Origin: JAVKEN01 sp040221415
Lineage (GTDB): Bacteria; Pseudomonadota; Alphaproteobacteria; Rickettsiales; JABSSG01
Direction: 5' to 3'
Length of the DNA: 14,853 bases
Assembly (NCBI GenBank): GCA_040221415.1
Contig: JAVKEN010000008.1
Coordinates: forward strand, 1 to 14,853
Shown: positions 7,024-13,961 of the stretch, piece after piece
Layout: each line of letters begins with the position of its first letter
Numbering within the stretch: position 1 is the first letter of the stretch
Translations under genes and position numbers: made by a program
The notes under the pieces: generated by a model
The model's database searches: none
The model's input: the letters and a program-made list of their open reading frames with translations, nothing else
What the model was told of the DNA's origin: nothing

Positions 7024-8420
7024 TTAGTGAATCTGCAAAGAATATTGTGTCTGATTCAAAGCTGGTGACTAGCGGGTCAATTTTTATTGCAATAAAAGGC
7101 ACTGTATATGATGGACATGATTATATCGAACAAGCAATAAAAAAAGGCGCCAAAACAATAATTCTTGAGAACAAAAATAAAATTATTCCAGAATACGAGA
7201 ATAAAGTTAGTTTTTTTCTTGTAGAAGATACCAGAGTTGCATTAGCTGAAATACTTTCCAAGACTTATCCTCAGCCAAAAAATATTATTGCTGTGACTGG
7301 CACAAATGGAAAAACTTCCGTAGTAAATTTTGTAATGCAAATAATGGATCTTCTGGGGCATAATTGCGCTTCTGTCGGCACGATGGGGATCCGTGATAAC
7401 AGGAAGATTTTTGATAATCGCAAGGAGTTTCAAAATTTAACTACTCCTGATCCAATAGTTCTGCATCAAGCTATGGAAGGGATGATTGAGAATCAGATTG
7501 ATACTGTTGCTATCGAGGCCTCAAGCCATGGGCTAGAGCAGCATAGAGTAGATGGTCTAAATATTAAAGCCGCTGCATTTACAAGCTTTTCCCAAGACCA
7601 TCTTGATTATCACAAGACAATGGAGGCGTATCTTGAAGCAAAGATGAGGTTGTTTACGGAAGTTTTGAAAGATGGATCTCATGTTGTCTTGAATTCAGAT
7701 ATGAAAGAATTTAAGCAAATAAAAAATCAATGCTTGAACAAAAAGCATAAAATTCTTTCTTATGGAAAAAACGGAGATTTTATTCGCATCCAACATATTA
7801 ATTATAATGATGGTTTAAATTGCGTATATGAAGTTGAGGGGAAGGAATTTAATCTTAATACGAAGCTTCTGGGTGAATTTCAAATCTATAATATTATGGC
7901 TGCTTTTGGCTTAGTTAAATCTTTAGGATATAAGGTTGATGAAATTGCTAAGGTGCTACCAAAGCTTAAACCGATCAAAGGCAGGTTAGATAGAGTTGGA
8001 AAAAGTGAAGTGTATATAGATTTCTCACACACACCTGACTCCCTAGAGAAAGCTTTGGAAGTTATGCGTCAGCATTTAGAAGGAAAACTTATAGTTGTTT
8101 TTGGTTGTGGTGGCGATCGTGATAAAACGAAACGCCCAAAAATGGGTGAGGTAGCTAAGCGTTTGGCGGATATAGTTTATGTCACTGATGATAACCCCAG
8201 GACTGAAGACCCTAAGCAAATAAGAAAAGATATAATAGTCGCTTGCCAAGGGGCTCTTGAAGTTGATGACCGAGAAGATGCGATAAAACAAGCTGTCAAA
8301 TCCATGAGAAAGGGTGATAGACTTCTAATAGCGGGCAAGGGTCATGAGGATTATCAAATCATTGGTACGAAAAAGAATCACTTTGATGATCGTGAAGTAG
8401 CAGAAAAATATTTAGTTTGA
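7020..8420 (+). CDS. murE: UDP-MurNAc-tripeptide synthetase MurE (meso-DAP-adding)
   Basis: MurE is the cytoplasmic ATP-dependent ligase that adds the third stem-peptide residue to UDP-MurNAc-L-Ala-D-Glu. The 466-residue protein shows the N-terminal DSK-xVxxGSIFIAIKG motif, the ATP-binding GTNGKT (94-99), the TTPDP segment (141-145), EASSHGL (166-172), and DHLDYH (193-198). The DNPR signature (391-394) is the mark of enzymes that select meso-diaminopimelate rather than lysine. The N-terminus is about 20 residues shorter than usual because the gene begins inside the ftsI stop (ATGA). The upstream frame closes at a TGA at 6993 with no start between, so this ATG is the earliest possible. Last gene of the truncated dcw run; it overlaps convergent sspB by 9 bp. 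Confidence 0.96.
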   Translation: MISESAKNIVSDSKLVTSGSIFIAIKGTVYDGHDYIEQAIKKGAKTIILENKNKIIPEYENKVSFFLVEDTRVALAEILSKTYPQPKNIIAVTGTNGKTSVVNFVMQIMDLLGHNCASVGTMGIRDNRKIFDNRKEFQNLTTPDPIVLHQAMEGMIENQIDTVAIEASSHGLEQHRVDGLNIKAAAFTSFSQDHLDYHKTMEAYLEAKMRLFTEVLKDGSHVVLNSDMKEFKQIKNQCLNKKHKILSYGKNGDFIRIQHINYNDGLNCVYEVEGKEFNLNTKLLGEFQIYNIMAAFGLVKSLGYKVDEIAKVLPKLKPIKGRLDRVGKSEVYIDFSHTPDSLEKALEVMRQHLEGKLIVVFGCGGDRDKTKRPKMGEVAKRLADIVYVTDDNPRTEDPKQIRKDIIVACQGALEVDDREDAIKQAVKSMRKGDRLLIAGKGHEDYQIIGTKKNHFDDREVAEKYLV

Positions 8421-8888
8421 TTTCCTGCGTTGATCTAAAGAAACTACATTATCAAATGCAGGGTCTGATGAATTATCAGCATCTGCAGGATTTTCTTCTT
8501 TTTTAGGCTTAGGGTTCTGATTTTCAGCATGTTTGAACTGTAGGCCAAACTTCACGCTTGGGTCTGCAAAAGATGTTAACGCAGAATAAGGGACAACAAG
8601 AGTCTCGGGAATCCCATCAAAAAACAAAGTGACAGAAAATTTTTCATTATCAATCTCTAAGCCTGTAAATTGATGCTGGAGAACAATTGTCATTTCCTGT
8701 GGGTATTGCACCTTTAGTTTGTTAGATACACTTACCCCCTCAGCATTTGTTAGAAAAGTAATATAGAAATGATGATTACCTGGTAAAGTATTATCCTTAA
8801 TAGTCTCAAGTGAATTTTTCACGATAATAAACATCGCCTTGTCTATAAGGCTTTCGTAGTTAATGTTACTCATTACTATATCAGGCAT
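8412..8888 (-). CDS. sspB: ClpXP adaptor SspB, alphaproteobacterial type
   Basis: SspB binds ssrA-tagged proteins and hands them to the ClpXP protease. The 158-residue product matches the alphaproteobacterial form: LPGNHHFYITF (near 35-45), YPQEMTIVLQHQF (near 61-73), a central FFDGIPETLVVPYSAL stretch, and DPSVKFGLQF. An acidic, Pro/Glu-rich linker follows, then the short basic C-terminal peptide VVSLDQRRKSN, the kind of tail that docks on ClpX. Two starts are possible: ATG 8888, or the internal ATG at 8873 (residue 6). The promoter just upstream would give a leader of about 3 nt for the first and 18 nt for the second; neither has a Shine-Dalgarno sequence. It lies directly downstream of the tmRNA gene on the same strand. 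Confidence 0.93.
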   Translation of the reverse strand: MPDIVMSNINYESLIDKAMFIIVKNSLETIKDNTLPGNHHFYITFLTNAEGVSVSNKLKVQYPQEMTIVLQHQFTGLEIDNEKFSVTLFFDGIPETLVVPYSALTSFADPSVKFGLQFKHAENQNPKPKKEENPADADNSSDPAFDNVVSLDQRRKSN

Positions 8889-8897
8889 TTTATTAGG

Positions 8898-8926
8898 ATA
8901 CTAACCCTCTAAACACAAAAGATCAA
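8898..8926 (-). promoter_or_regulatory. Sigma-70-like promoter of sspB
   Basis: On the minus strand TTGATC (8921-8926) and TAGTAT (8898-8903) are separated by exactly 17 bp. The expected start near 8891 falls about 3 nt before the ATG at 8888, so sspB could have an almost leaderless transcript, or start at the internal ATG 8873. Confidence 0.5.
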
Positions 8927-8947
8927 GTACTTATGACGATATAAATT

Positions 8948-9202
8948 TGCTGAGGCGGCAAGCTTCTGTTGCCCGGTGCTTGCCAAACCGCGTATCAACT
9001 TCCGCTTACGCAGCAGCTAATACAGTACGATTATTATCGTTTGCTTTTATATTTAATGACCCTTTTCAGAGGTATCATTCTGAGTAAACACATTCACTTT
9101 TATCACTCCCGTCGAAGCTATGTCGCCCCCATAAAAAAAATTGGTGGAGGCGCCGGGTACTGCCCCCGGGTCCGAAAAGCTTATTCTGTGAAGCTTTTAT
9201 TA
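8948..9202 (-). ncRNA. ssrA: tmRNA, circularly permuted two-piece form
   Basis: tmRNA rescues stalled ribosomes and adds a degradation tag. On the minus strand the acceptor piece comes first (about 9200 to 9142): a perfect 8-bp hairpin AAAAGCTT/AAGCTTTT (9191-9198 and 9175-9182), a T arm CCGGG-GGCAGTA-CCCGG, then CGCCTCC-A-CCA ending at 9142. After an intervening segment of only 11 nt (9131-9141), the coding piece starts at 9130 with GGGGGCG, which pairs with CGCCTCC over 7 bp and forms the G3-U70 wobble that alanyl-tRNA synthetase recognises. GCTTCGACG follows, then the tag frame (9044 to 9006), then a pseudoknot-like stem GGCAAGC/GCTTGCC (8978-8984 and 8957-8963). This acceptor-before-coding order is the known alphaproteobacterial permutation. 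Outer ends are estimates. Confidence 0.95.
9006..9044 (-). other. tmRNA tag reading frame (ANDNNRTVLAAA)
   Basis: Twelve codons from GCA (9042-9044) followed by TAA (9006-9008) encode ANDNNRTVLAAA. The ANDN start matches alphaproteobacterial tags that SspB binds, and ANDNNR is Rickettsia-like. The end is LAAA rather than the usual LAA or VAA, so the residue third from the C-terminus is Ala. The alanine charged on tmRNA would precede this sequence in tagged proteins. Confidence 0.93.
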
Positions 9203-9223
9203 CTATAGTCAAAAGACACTTGG

Positions 9224-9251
9224 ATTATATCCTATTTAAATTTTTTAACAA
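9224..9251 (-). promoter_or_regulatory. Promoter of the tmRNA gene
   Basis: On the minus strand a perfect -10 box TATAAT (9224-9229) lies 16 bp after TTGTTA (9246-9251); an overlapping TTGTTG at 9249-9254 has a 19-bp spacer. Transcription would start near 9217, about 15-20 nt before the estimated acceptor piece. Confidence 0.65.
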
Positions 9252-9282
9252 CAACTCAAATAATTCTTAACAGTTTGGTGGT

Positions 9283-9288
9283 TATAAT
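9283..9288 (+). promoter_or_regulatory. Probable -10 box for thyX
   Basis: TATAAT lies about 50 bp before the thyX start and points away from the tmRNA promoter. No convincing -35 box is seen at 16-18 bp upstream. Confidence 0.4.
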
Positions 9289-9338
9289 ATAAACTTCAAA
9301 GCACTAGTTTTTATCACAAATTTAAGTAACGGATTACA

Positions 9339-10271
9339 ATGGCAATCAGTAAAGAACAATTACAAGAAATAGAAGAATTTCGTCAGAATAAGGCTCAAAC
9401 AATAAGACCTATCTCTCCAGAGTTAGAAGAAGTTTTATACAAACCTATACCTGTTTTAGATCATGGCTTTGTTAGAGTAGTCGACTATATGGGAAATGAC
9501 TCTTCAATTGTTCAGGCTGCTAGGGTTTCTTATGGATCAGGGACTAAGCAAGTTAATAAAGATAAGGGGCTGATTTTTTACTTGCTAAGACATAAACATA
9601 CGACTCCTTTTGAAATGTGTGAAATTAAGTTCCACATAAAAGTGCCAATCTTCATTGCAAGACAGTGGATCAGGCATAGAACTGCAAATGTAAATGAATA
9701 TTCAGCGCGCTACTCTATTCTTGGCAGAGATTACTATGTTCCTGAAAGAGATCAGGTCGCAGCTCAATCTACTATTAATATGCAGGGTAGAGATAAAGTT
9801 CTAAATGATGAAGAATCAAAAAAAGTTTTAGACTTACTGAAGCAAGATGCTGAAAGATGCTATGAGAATTATGAATACATGCTAAATGAAGATGCAGAAG
9901 GTAATAAGTTGGATGAGTCTAGGTCTCAGCTCGCAAGAGAATTAGGAAGGATGAATCTTACTCTTAATTATTACACTGAATGGTATTGGAAGATTGATTT
10001 GCACAATTTGTTACATTTCTTAAAACTTAGAGCCGATTCTCATGCCCAGTATGAAATTAGAGTATATGCAGAAGCAATGCTTGATTTAGTTAAAAAATGG
10101 GTTCCTCTAACGCATCAAGCATTTGAACAGTATATCAGAAATAGTGCTCATATCTCAGCTAAAGGAATTGATATTCTTAAGCGCATGATAAATGGTGAAA
10201 AAGTTACTCAGGAAGATAGTGGCATGAGTAAGAGAGAGTGGAGTGAATTAATGGCTATTTTTGATAAATAG
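9339..10271 (+). CDS. thyX: Flavin-dependent thymidylate synthase ThyX
   Basis: ThyX methylates dUMP to dTMP using methylenetetrahydrofolate, FAD and NADPH, and replaces the classical ThyA. The 310-residue product carries the ThyX signature RHR-x7-S: R112-H113-R114, then TANVNEY, then S122. Other family segments are visible: AARVSYGSGTK (60-70), YLLRHKHTTPFEM (81-93), and the C-terminal LHNLLHFLKLRADSHAQYEIR segment that contributes to the active site. It is somewhat longer than the usual 220-250 residues, as in rickettsial and other alphaproteobacterial ThyX. A weak GGA lies upstream of the ATG. It is monocistronic, divergent from tmRNA, and ends 1 bp from the convergent iron permease gene with no terminator visible between. 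Confidence 0.97.
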   Translation: MAISKEQLQEIEEFRQNKAQTIRPISPELEEVLYKPIPVLDHGFVRVVDYMGNDSSIVQAARVSYGSGTKQVNKDKGLIFYLLRHKHTTPFEMCEIKFHIKVPIFIARQWIRHRTANVNEYSARYSILGRDYYVPERDQVAAQSTINMQGRDKVLNDEESKKVLDLLKQDAERCYENYEYMLNEDAEGNKLDESRSQLARELGRMNLTLNYYTEWYWKIDLHNLLHFLKLRADSHAQYEIRVYAEAMLDLVKKWVPLTHQAFEQYIRNSAHISAKGIDILKRMINGEKVTQEDSGMSKREWSELMAIFDK

Positions 10272-10272
10272 T

Positions 10273-11076
10273 CTATTTACTTGTAGCCTTAGCTGAGCCA
10301 GCAATAATTAGTAAAGTTAATAAGTAGAATGTTATCTCTATTATAGTTGGTTGTGAAGTGTATCCAAAAATTACGCTTGCAACATTACCGAACACGCTAG
10401 AGTCACTAAGTAGAAATGAACTATTCCAAATAGGCTGAGCGTTGATAAAGTCAATATATCCAGCTGCCTGTAAGAACATTCCAGCCTGTGAAGCCATAGA
10501 AGCCGAAATAAATGAGAGTAAAATAGCTGTAACATTAAATAAATGTTTACCGCTGAATTGGATTATTCCAAGGTAAAATAATATACCTGTAAGTGTTCCT
10601 GCAAATAGGCCAGCGCCTGCGCCTGCAATAATTTGTAAAACCGAGTCTTTAGTAGTGGCTAATATACTATATGTAAATAGAACAACTTCTGAACCTTCTC
10701 TAAAGATAGATAATGCAACGATTGTTGATATAGAAAGAAGGGAAGCTTCACCTGCCTGCACCTCTTTACCTTTTTGTTTAATAGTTGAAGAGAGCTGTCT
10801 ACCATGTTTTTTCATCCAGATGACTGTCCAGCCAATAAAACCACTAGCAAAAAGTAAAGTCAGCGCGTTAGTGATTTCTTGGCCAGCACCATCTAGGGCA
10901 TTAGAGATTTTACCTGTAAATATTGCAATGATAGAAGCACCAATAATACCAGCTAGTATGCCAAATAAAATATGTGTGTTGCGTTTCTTAATGTTTTGAG
11001 TAGCAGCAACTACAACGCTTAGAATTATTGCTATCTCAAGAATTTCTCTGAAAATAATAATAAAAGACTGGTACAT
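10273..11076 (-). CDS. efeU: FTR1-family high-affinity iron permease
   Basis: A 267-residue inner-membrane protein with about seven hydrophobic helices. It contains the two R-E-x-x-E iron-binding motifs that define FTR1/EfeU permeases: REILE at residues 10-14 in the first helix and REGSE at 126-130 in the fourth. The first residues, MYQSFIIIFREILE, are typical of the family. The gene begins 2 bp after the stop of the cupredoxin lipoprotein gene, so the two are one transcription unit. The arrangement resembles the Bordetella FtrB-FtrC pair (cupredoxin plus permease) without recognisable neighbours for a P19-like protein or a ferredoxin-like FtrD. It may take up iron that the partner oxidises or delivers. 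Confidence 0.93.
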   Translation of the reverse strand: MYQSFIIIFREILEIAIILSVVVAATQNIKKRNTHILFGILAGIIGASIIAIFTGKISNALDGAGQEITNALTLLFASGFIGWTVIWMKKHGRQLSSTIKQKGKEVQAGEASLLSISTIVALSIFREGSEVVLFTYSILATTKDSVLQIIAGAGAGLFAGTLTGILFYLGIIQFSGKHLFNVTAILLSFISASMASQAGMFLQAAGYIDFINAQPIWNSSFLLSDSSVFGNVASVIFGYTSQPTIIEITFYLLTLLIIAGSAKATSK

Positions 11077-11078
11077 AA

Positions 11079-11405
11079 CTATTCAACTATGATTTTTCCT
11101 TTTGCAGTTTCCATATTAAATTCACCAAAAAACTCATAGGATCCTTTCTTAAGAGGGCCTACAGTAACAGTGATTTTTCCTTTTGCTGGGACAATTTTTT
11201 CTCTTTTAAGATCAAAGCTTTCAAATTCTTCAACAGTATTATCGTCATTATACACTATTAGTTTAAGAACTTCATTTTCTTTAGCGCGCACAATTGATGG
11301 AGAAAATACATGATTTTTAATATGCAGTTCTTTTTTAACAACTGGCTTACTGCTTCCACAGGAAGTCAGCACGACAATAAAAAAAACAAATAATAAATGT
11401 TTCAT
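11079..11405 (-). CDS. Cupredoxin-like lipoprotein, iron permease partner
   Basis: The 108-residue product begins with a lipoprotein signal (hydrophobic residues 4-13, lipobox LTSC with C16), so it should be anchored to an envelope membrane. The rest fits a cupredoxin_1 beta-sandwich as found in EfeO and FtrB: HVFSPSIVRAKENEVLKLIVYN, then EEFESFDL, EKIVPAKG, the LKKGSYEFFGEF stretch, and a final KGKIIVE strand. In FTR1 systems such proteins are thought to handle or oxidise ferrous iron at the permease. The frame is open to an ATG at 11423, but that start lies within the promoter; ATG 11405 fits the signal peptide and the promoter. It is co-transcribed with the permease. Confidence 0.85.
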   Translation of the reverse strand: MKHLLFVFFIVVLTSCGSSKPVVKKELHIKNHVFSPSIVRAKENEVLKLIVYNDDNTVEEFESFDLKREKIVPAKGKITVTVGPLKKGSYEFFGEFNMETAKGKIIVE

Positions 11406-11413
11406 GCGATGAA

Positions 11414-11442
11414 AATATAACATTAGGTTGATGTGTAGTCAA
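11414..11442 (-). promoter_or_regulatory. Strong promoter of the iron-uptake pair, near-leaderless
   Basis: On the minus strand TTGACT (11437-11442) is followed after exactly 17 bp by TATATT (11414-11419). The predicted start near 11407 lies only about 2 nt before ATG 11405. The -35 box begins immediately after the holC stop codon. This placement supports ATG 11405 as the lipoprotein start and suggests a leaderless or nearly leaderless mRNA. I see no clear Fur-box palindrome. Confidence 0.65.
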
Positions 11443-11898
11443 TTATCCTTGTGTCCACTTACCTTCAGCATCTTGTTTCCAGAACTTGAGTTGACATCCC
11501 ATGTCACGGTATTTTTTATAACGCTCCCTTGCCATCTCAAGGTCATTACCTTTAAGTCCATGGAAAATATCAAAAACTTTTTTGAACTCATTGGATTCCT
11601 CAAAATAATCTTTTAGTACAATCAAGACATCAGAGTTATTTATGTTATTAATTTCCGTTCCTAGAAGAATTGGTTGTTTATCTGGATCCTTGCATTTTGT
11701 TGTATCATGTGGAAGGAAGTTTCTTCCGCCAATAGCCCACAATGAGTCATTCAATTCTGCTAATTGAGTTTCATCTTCGCACAGAATAAAACAGCGATGT
11801 TCAAGGTCCTCATAGACTTTTTCTAAAATTTTCGGCAGAACTCTCTCTAATGGGCTGACAGTAATTTGATAAAAGCTAACTTCAGGCTTATTGTTCAT
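11443..11898 (-). CDS. holC: DNA polymerase III chi subunit
   Basis: The chi subunit links the clamp loader of DNA polymerase III to single-stranded DNA-binding protein. The 151-residue product shows the HolC pattern: an N-terminal VSFYQIT strand, the CFILCEDETQLAELNDSLW segment ending in L53-W54, the FLPH motif at 61-64, PILLG at 76-80, then LIVL and the C-terminal FWKQDAEGKW segment. It overlaps the end of pepA by 11 bp; pepA-holC is a conserved pair in proteobacteria, including E. coli. Its stop abuts the promoter of the iron-uptake pair. Confidence 0.92.
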   Translation of the reverse strand: MNNKPEVSFYQITVSPLERVLPKILEKVYEDLEHRCFILCEDETQLAELNDSLWAIGGRNFLPHDTTKCKDPDKQPILLGTEINNINNSDVLIVLKDYFEESNEFKKVFDIFHGLKGNDLEMARERYKKYRDMGCQLKFWKQDAEGKWTQG

Positions 11899-13360
11899 AA
11901 TTATCTGTAATGAACCTATTTAATAGTTGAACTCCAAATCCAGTTGAGCCCTCTTGATGCAGTTTTGCTGTTTTTAAATTATCAACTCCAGCAATATCAA
12001 GATGCGCCCATGGCTTCTTGTTTACAAACCTTTGCAGGAATTGTGCTGCAGTAATGCTCCCGGCTCCCATACCAGAGCTGATGTTTTGCATATCAGCCTT
12101 CTTAGAATCAATCATCTCGTCATATTCTTCAGAGATGGGTAGGCGCCATAACTTTTCTCCTGAATCCTTTGATGCCTTTAAAAGTTGGTTAGAGATTTTG
12201 TCATTATTGCTAAATAAGCCAGCGTGTTTATCGGCAAGTGCTACGATGATAGCTCCAGTCAATGTAGCTAAATCAACAATTAATTTTGGATCAAATTTTT
12301 CTTGTGTATACCATAGAGCATCAGCAAGAACTAACCTTCCTTCAGCATCGGTATTCAGAACTTCAATTGTTTGTCCTGACATTGAAGTGACTATATCTTC
12401 AGGTCTTTGAGCATTTCCATCAGGCATGTTTTCAACTAGCCCGATAACCCCTACAACATTTACTTGAGCTTTCCTTTCAGCTAAAGACTTAATTAGCCCA
12501 GTAACCACAGCTGCTCCACTCATATCATATTTCATGCCAATCATTGAGTTAGCTGGCTTTAATGATAATCCGCCCGTATCAAAGGTTACGCCCTTACCAA
12601 CAAAAGCTAGAGGTTTGTCATTTTTTTTACCGCCATTCCAAGACATAACAACAAGTCTAGGCTCTTTAACACTCCCTTGTGCAACGCCAAGTAAAGCGCC
12701 CATTCCTAGTTTCTCCATATCTTTCTTTGAAAGAATTTCAACTTTTACCCCGGATTTTGAAAGAGTTTTGCACTGATCAGCAAATGTCTCAGGGTAAAGA
12801 AAGTTTGGAGGCTCATTAGCTAAAGCTTTTGCCATTTCAACACCATCAGCAATTGCTTGCAGCGTTTTGAATTCATTATCTAATGATGTGTAATTAGAAG
12901 AAGTTGCATTTAGATTTTCAATGTGACACTTATACTGATCAACCTTTTTTGTAATAAATTTATTAAAGAAATAACTTCTAAGCTTAGCGCCCATTAAAAC
13001 ACAAGCTGCAGCTTTAGCAGAAACATCATCCATGAAGTGGATTGATAAAGATTTGTTTTCTTTACTGTTTGTTGCATTAAATATAGCAGCTCCAGCTTCT
13101 TTTATTTTTAGTTCGCTCAAGCTTTTTTCTTTGCCCAATCCAAATAAAATAATCTTTTTGACTTTGCTGTTATTAGTAGGTATGGATAGAGTTTGGCCTG
13201 AATTACCTTTGAAATCAGCATTCTTGCAGTAGCTCTTAATATCACTGACATATTTTTTTGAGATTGTGGTTAGATGGTCAAAATTTATTTTGTCAGTTGT
13301 AATAATAACTAAGTTTTCCTTTATATCGGAAGGTGTTAATTTATTTATTTTTATTCTCAT
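11888..13360 (-). CDS. pepA: Cytosol (leucyl) aminopeptidase PepA
   Basis: A 490-residue M17 aminopeptidase that removes N-terminal residues from peptides, using two divalent metal ions in a hexamer. The catalytic domain shows the expected metal and active-site residues: K256 and D261 in GKGVTFDTGG, K268 in LSLKP, D279 in MKYDMSGAA, and D338, E340 and R342 in the family signature NTDAEGRLVLAD. The N-terminal macrodomain-like part (about 1-165) is divergent, as usual. In E. coli PepA also binds DNA in Xer recombination; nothing here shows that. First gene of the pepA-holC unit, divergent from aroK across about 80 A+T-rich bp. No clear promoter or Shine-Dalgarno sequence was found for it. Confidence 0.96.
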   Translation of the reverse strand: MRIKINKLTPSDIKENLVIITTDKINFDHLTTISKKYVSDIKSYCKNADFKGNSGQTLSIPTNNSKVKKIILFGLGKEKSLSELKIKEAGAAIFNATNSKENKSLSIHFMDDVSAKAAACVLMGAKLRSYFFNKFITKKVDQYKCHIENLNATSSNYTSLDNEFKTLQAIADGVEMAKALANEPPNFLYPETFADQCKTLSKSGVKVEILSKKDMEKLGMGALLGVAQGSVKEPRLVVMSWNGGKKNDKPLAFVGKGVTFDTGGLSLKPANSMIGMKYDMSGAAVVTGLIKSLAERKAQVNVVGVIGLVENMPDGNAQRPEDIVTSMSGQTIEVLNTDAEGRLVLADALWYTQEKFDPKLIVDLATLTGAIIVALADKHAGLFSNNDKISNQLLKASKDSGEKLWRLPISEEYDEMIDSKKADMQNISSGMGAGSITAAQFLQRFVNKKPWAHLDIAGVDNLKTAKLHQEGSTGFGVQLLNRFITDNYEQ

Positions 13361-13439
13361 AAAGACTACTGTGAATTTTTATTGATTGAATTTAATATAA
13401 AATGATAAATAACACAATGAATCTTTGAATTTTAAGCTA

Positions 13440-13961
13440 ATGAAAAAGCGTTTAAATAAAACAATCTGTCTTGTTGGAATGCCTGGAGCAGGCAAAACAA
13501 CTATTGGAAAGGTGCTGGCAAAAAAATTGTTGGTCAAGTTTTATGATACAGATGAGTTGATAGAGCAAAAAACCAATATGAAAATAAGTGAAATATTTAA
13601 CGTGAAGGGAGAGGGGTTTTTTAGAAATTTAGAGCATGAAATTGTCAAGGAAGTCTTAGAAAATAATAAAGATTTCATCTTGTCGGTGGGAGGGGGGTGC
13701 TACATAAATTTTTACATAAAAAATCTTTTGGATTCTCAGTGTGAAACAGTATTTTTAGATGTTAATGTAATGGAATTAAAGAGCAGATTAGTTAATTCAA
13801 ACCAACGACCTTTAATCAAAAACGACAATATAAATCATTTGTATAAATCAAGAATAAACAAATACTTAGAAGCAAAATATAAAGTCATAAGTACTAATAA
13901 ATCAGTCGACGAAATTGCAGATGAAATTATCAATCTAGTTTCTTTAGATGAGCATGTATAA
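13440..13961 (+). CDS. aroK: Shikimate kinase AroK
   Basis: Shikimate kinase transfers phosphate from ATP to shikimate, the fifth step toward chorismate. The 173-residue product has the Walker A loop GMPGAGKT (13-20), the shikimate-binding DTD (36-38), R62 in FFRNLE, the GGG loop at 84-86, and the lid arginine R123 in NQRPLI. The frame extends to a TTG at 13425, but ATG 13440 gives the usual family N-terminus, a short basic lead before the Walker A strand. There is no visible Shine-Dalgarno sequence. It overlaps aroB by 8 bp, and aroK-aroB is a widespread operon. Confidence 0.95.
   Translation: MKKRLNKTICLVGMPGAGKTTIGKVLAKKLLVKFYDTDELIEQKTNMKISEIFNVKGEGFFRNLEHEIVKEVLENNKDFILSVGGGCYINFYIKNLLDSQCETVFLDVNVMELKSRLVNSNQRPLIKNDNINHLYKSRINKYLEAKYKVISTNKSVDEIADEIINLVSLDEHV

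Noticed and set aside
8969..9208. Open frame of 79 codons on the plus strand
   Set aside because: It lies entirely opposite the permuted tmRNA gene, whose folding and tag account for the sequence, and its product resembles nothing.
11406..11423. Upstream start ATG 11423 for the cupredoxin lipoprotein
   Set aside because: This start falls inside the spacer and -10 region of the promoter; ATG 11405 gives a normal lipoprotein signal.
12018..12410. 130-codon plus-strand frame opposite pepA
   Set aside because: It is a shadow of the highly conserved pepA coding sequence, with no supporting signals.
13402..13428. Eight-codon open frame (MINNTMNL) before aroK, a possible regulatory leader peptide
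   Set aside because: It lacks a ribosome binding site, contains no runs of aromatic codons, and there is no terminator-antiterminator pair, so it is probably chance.
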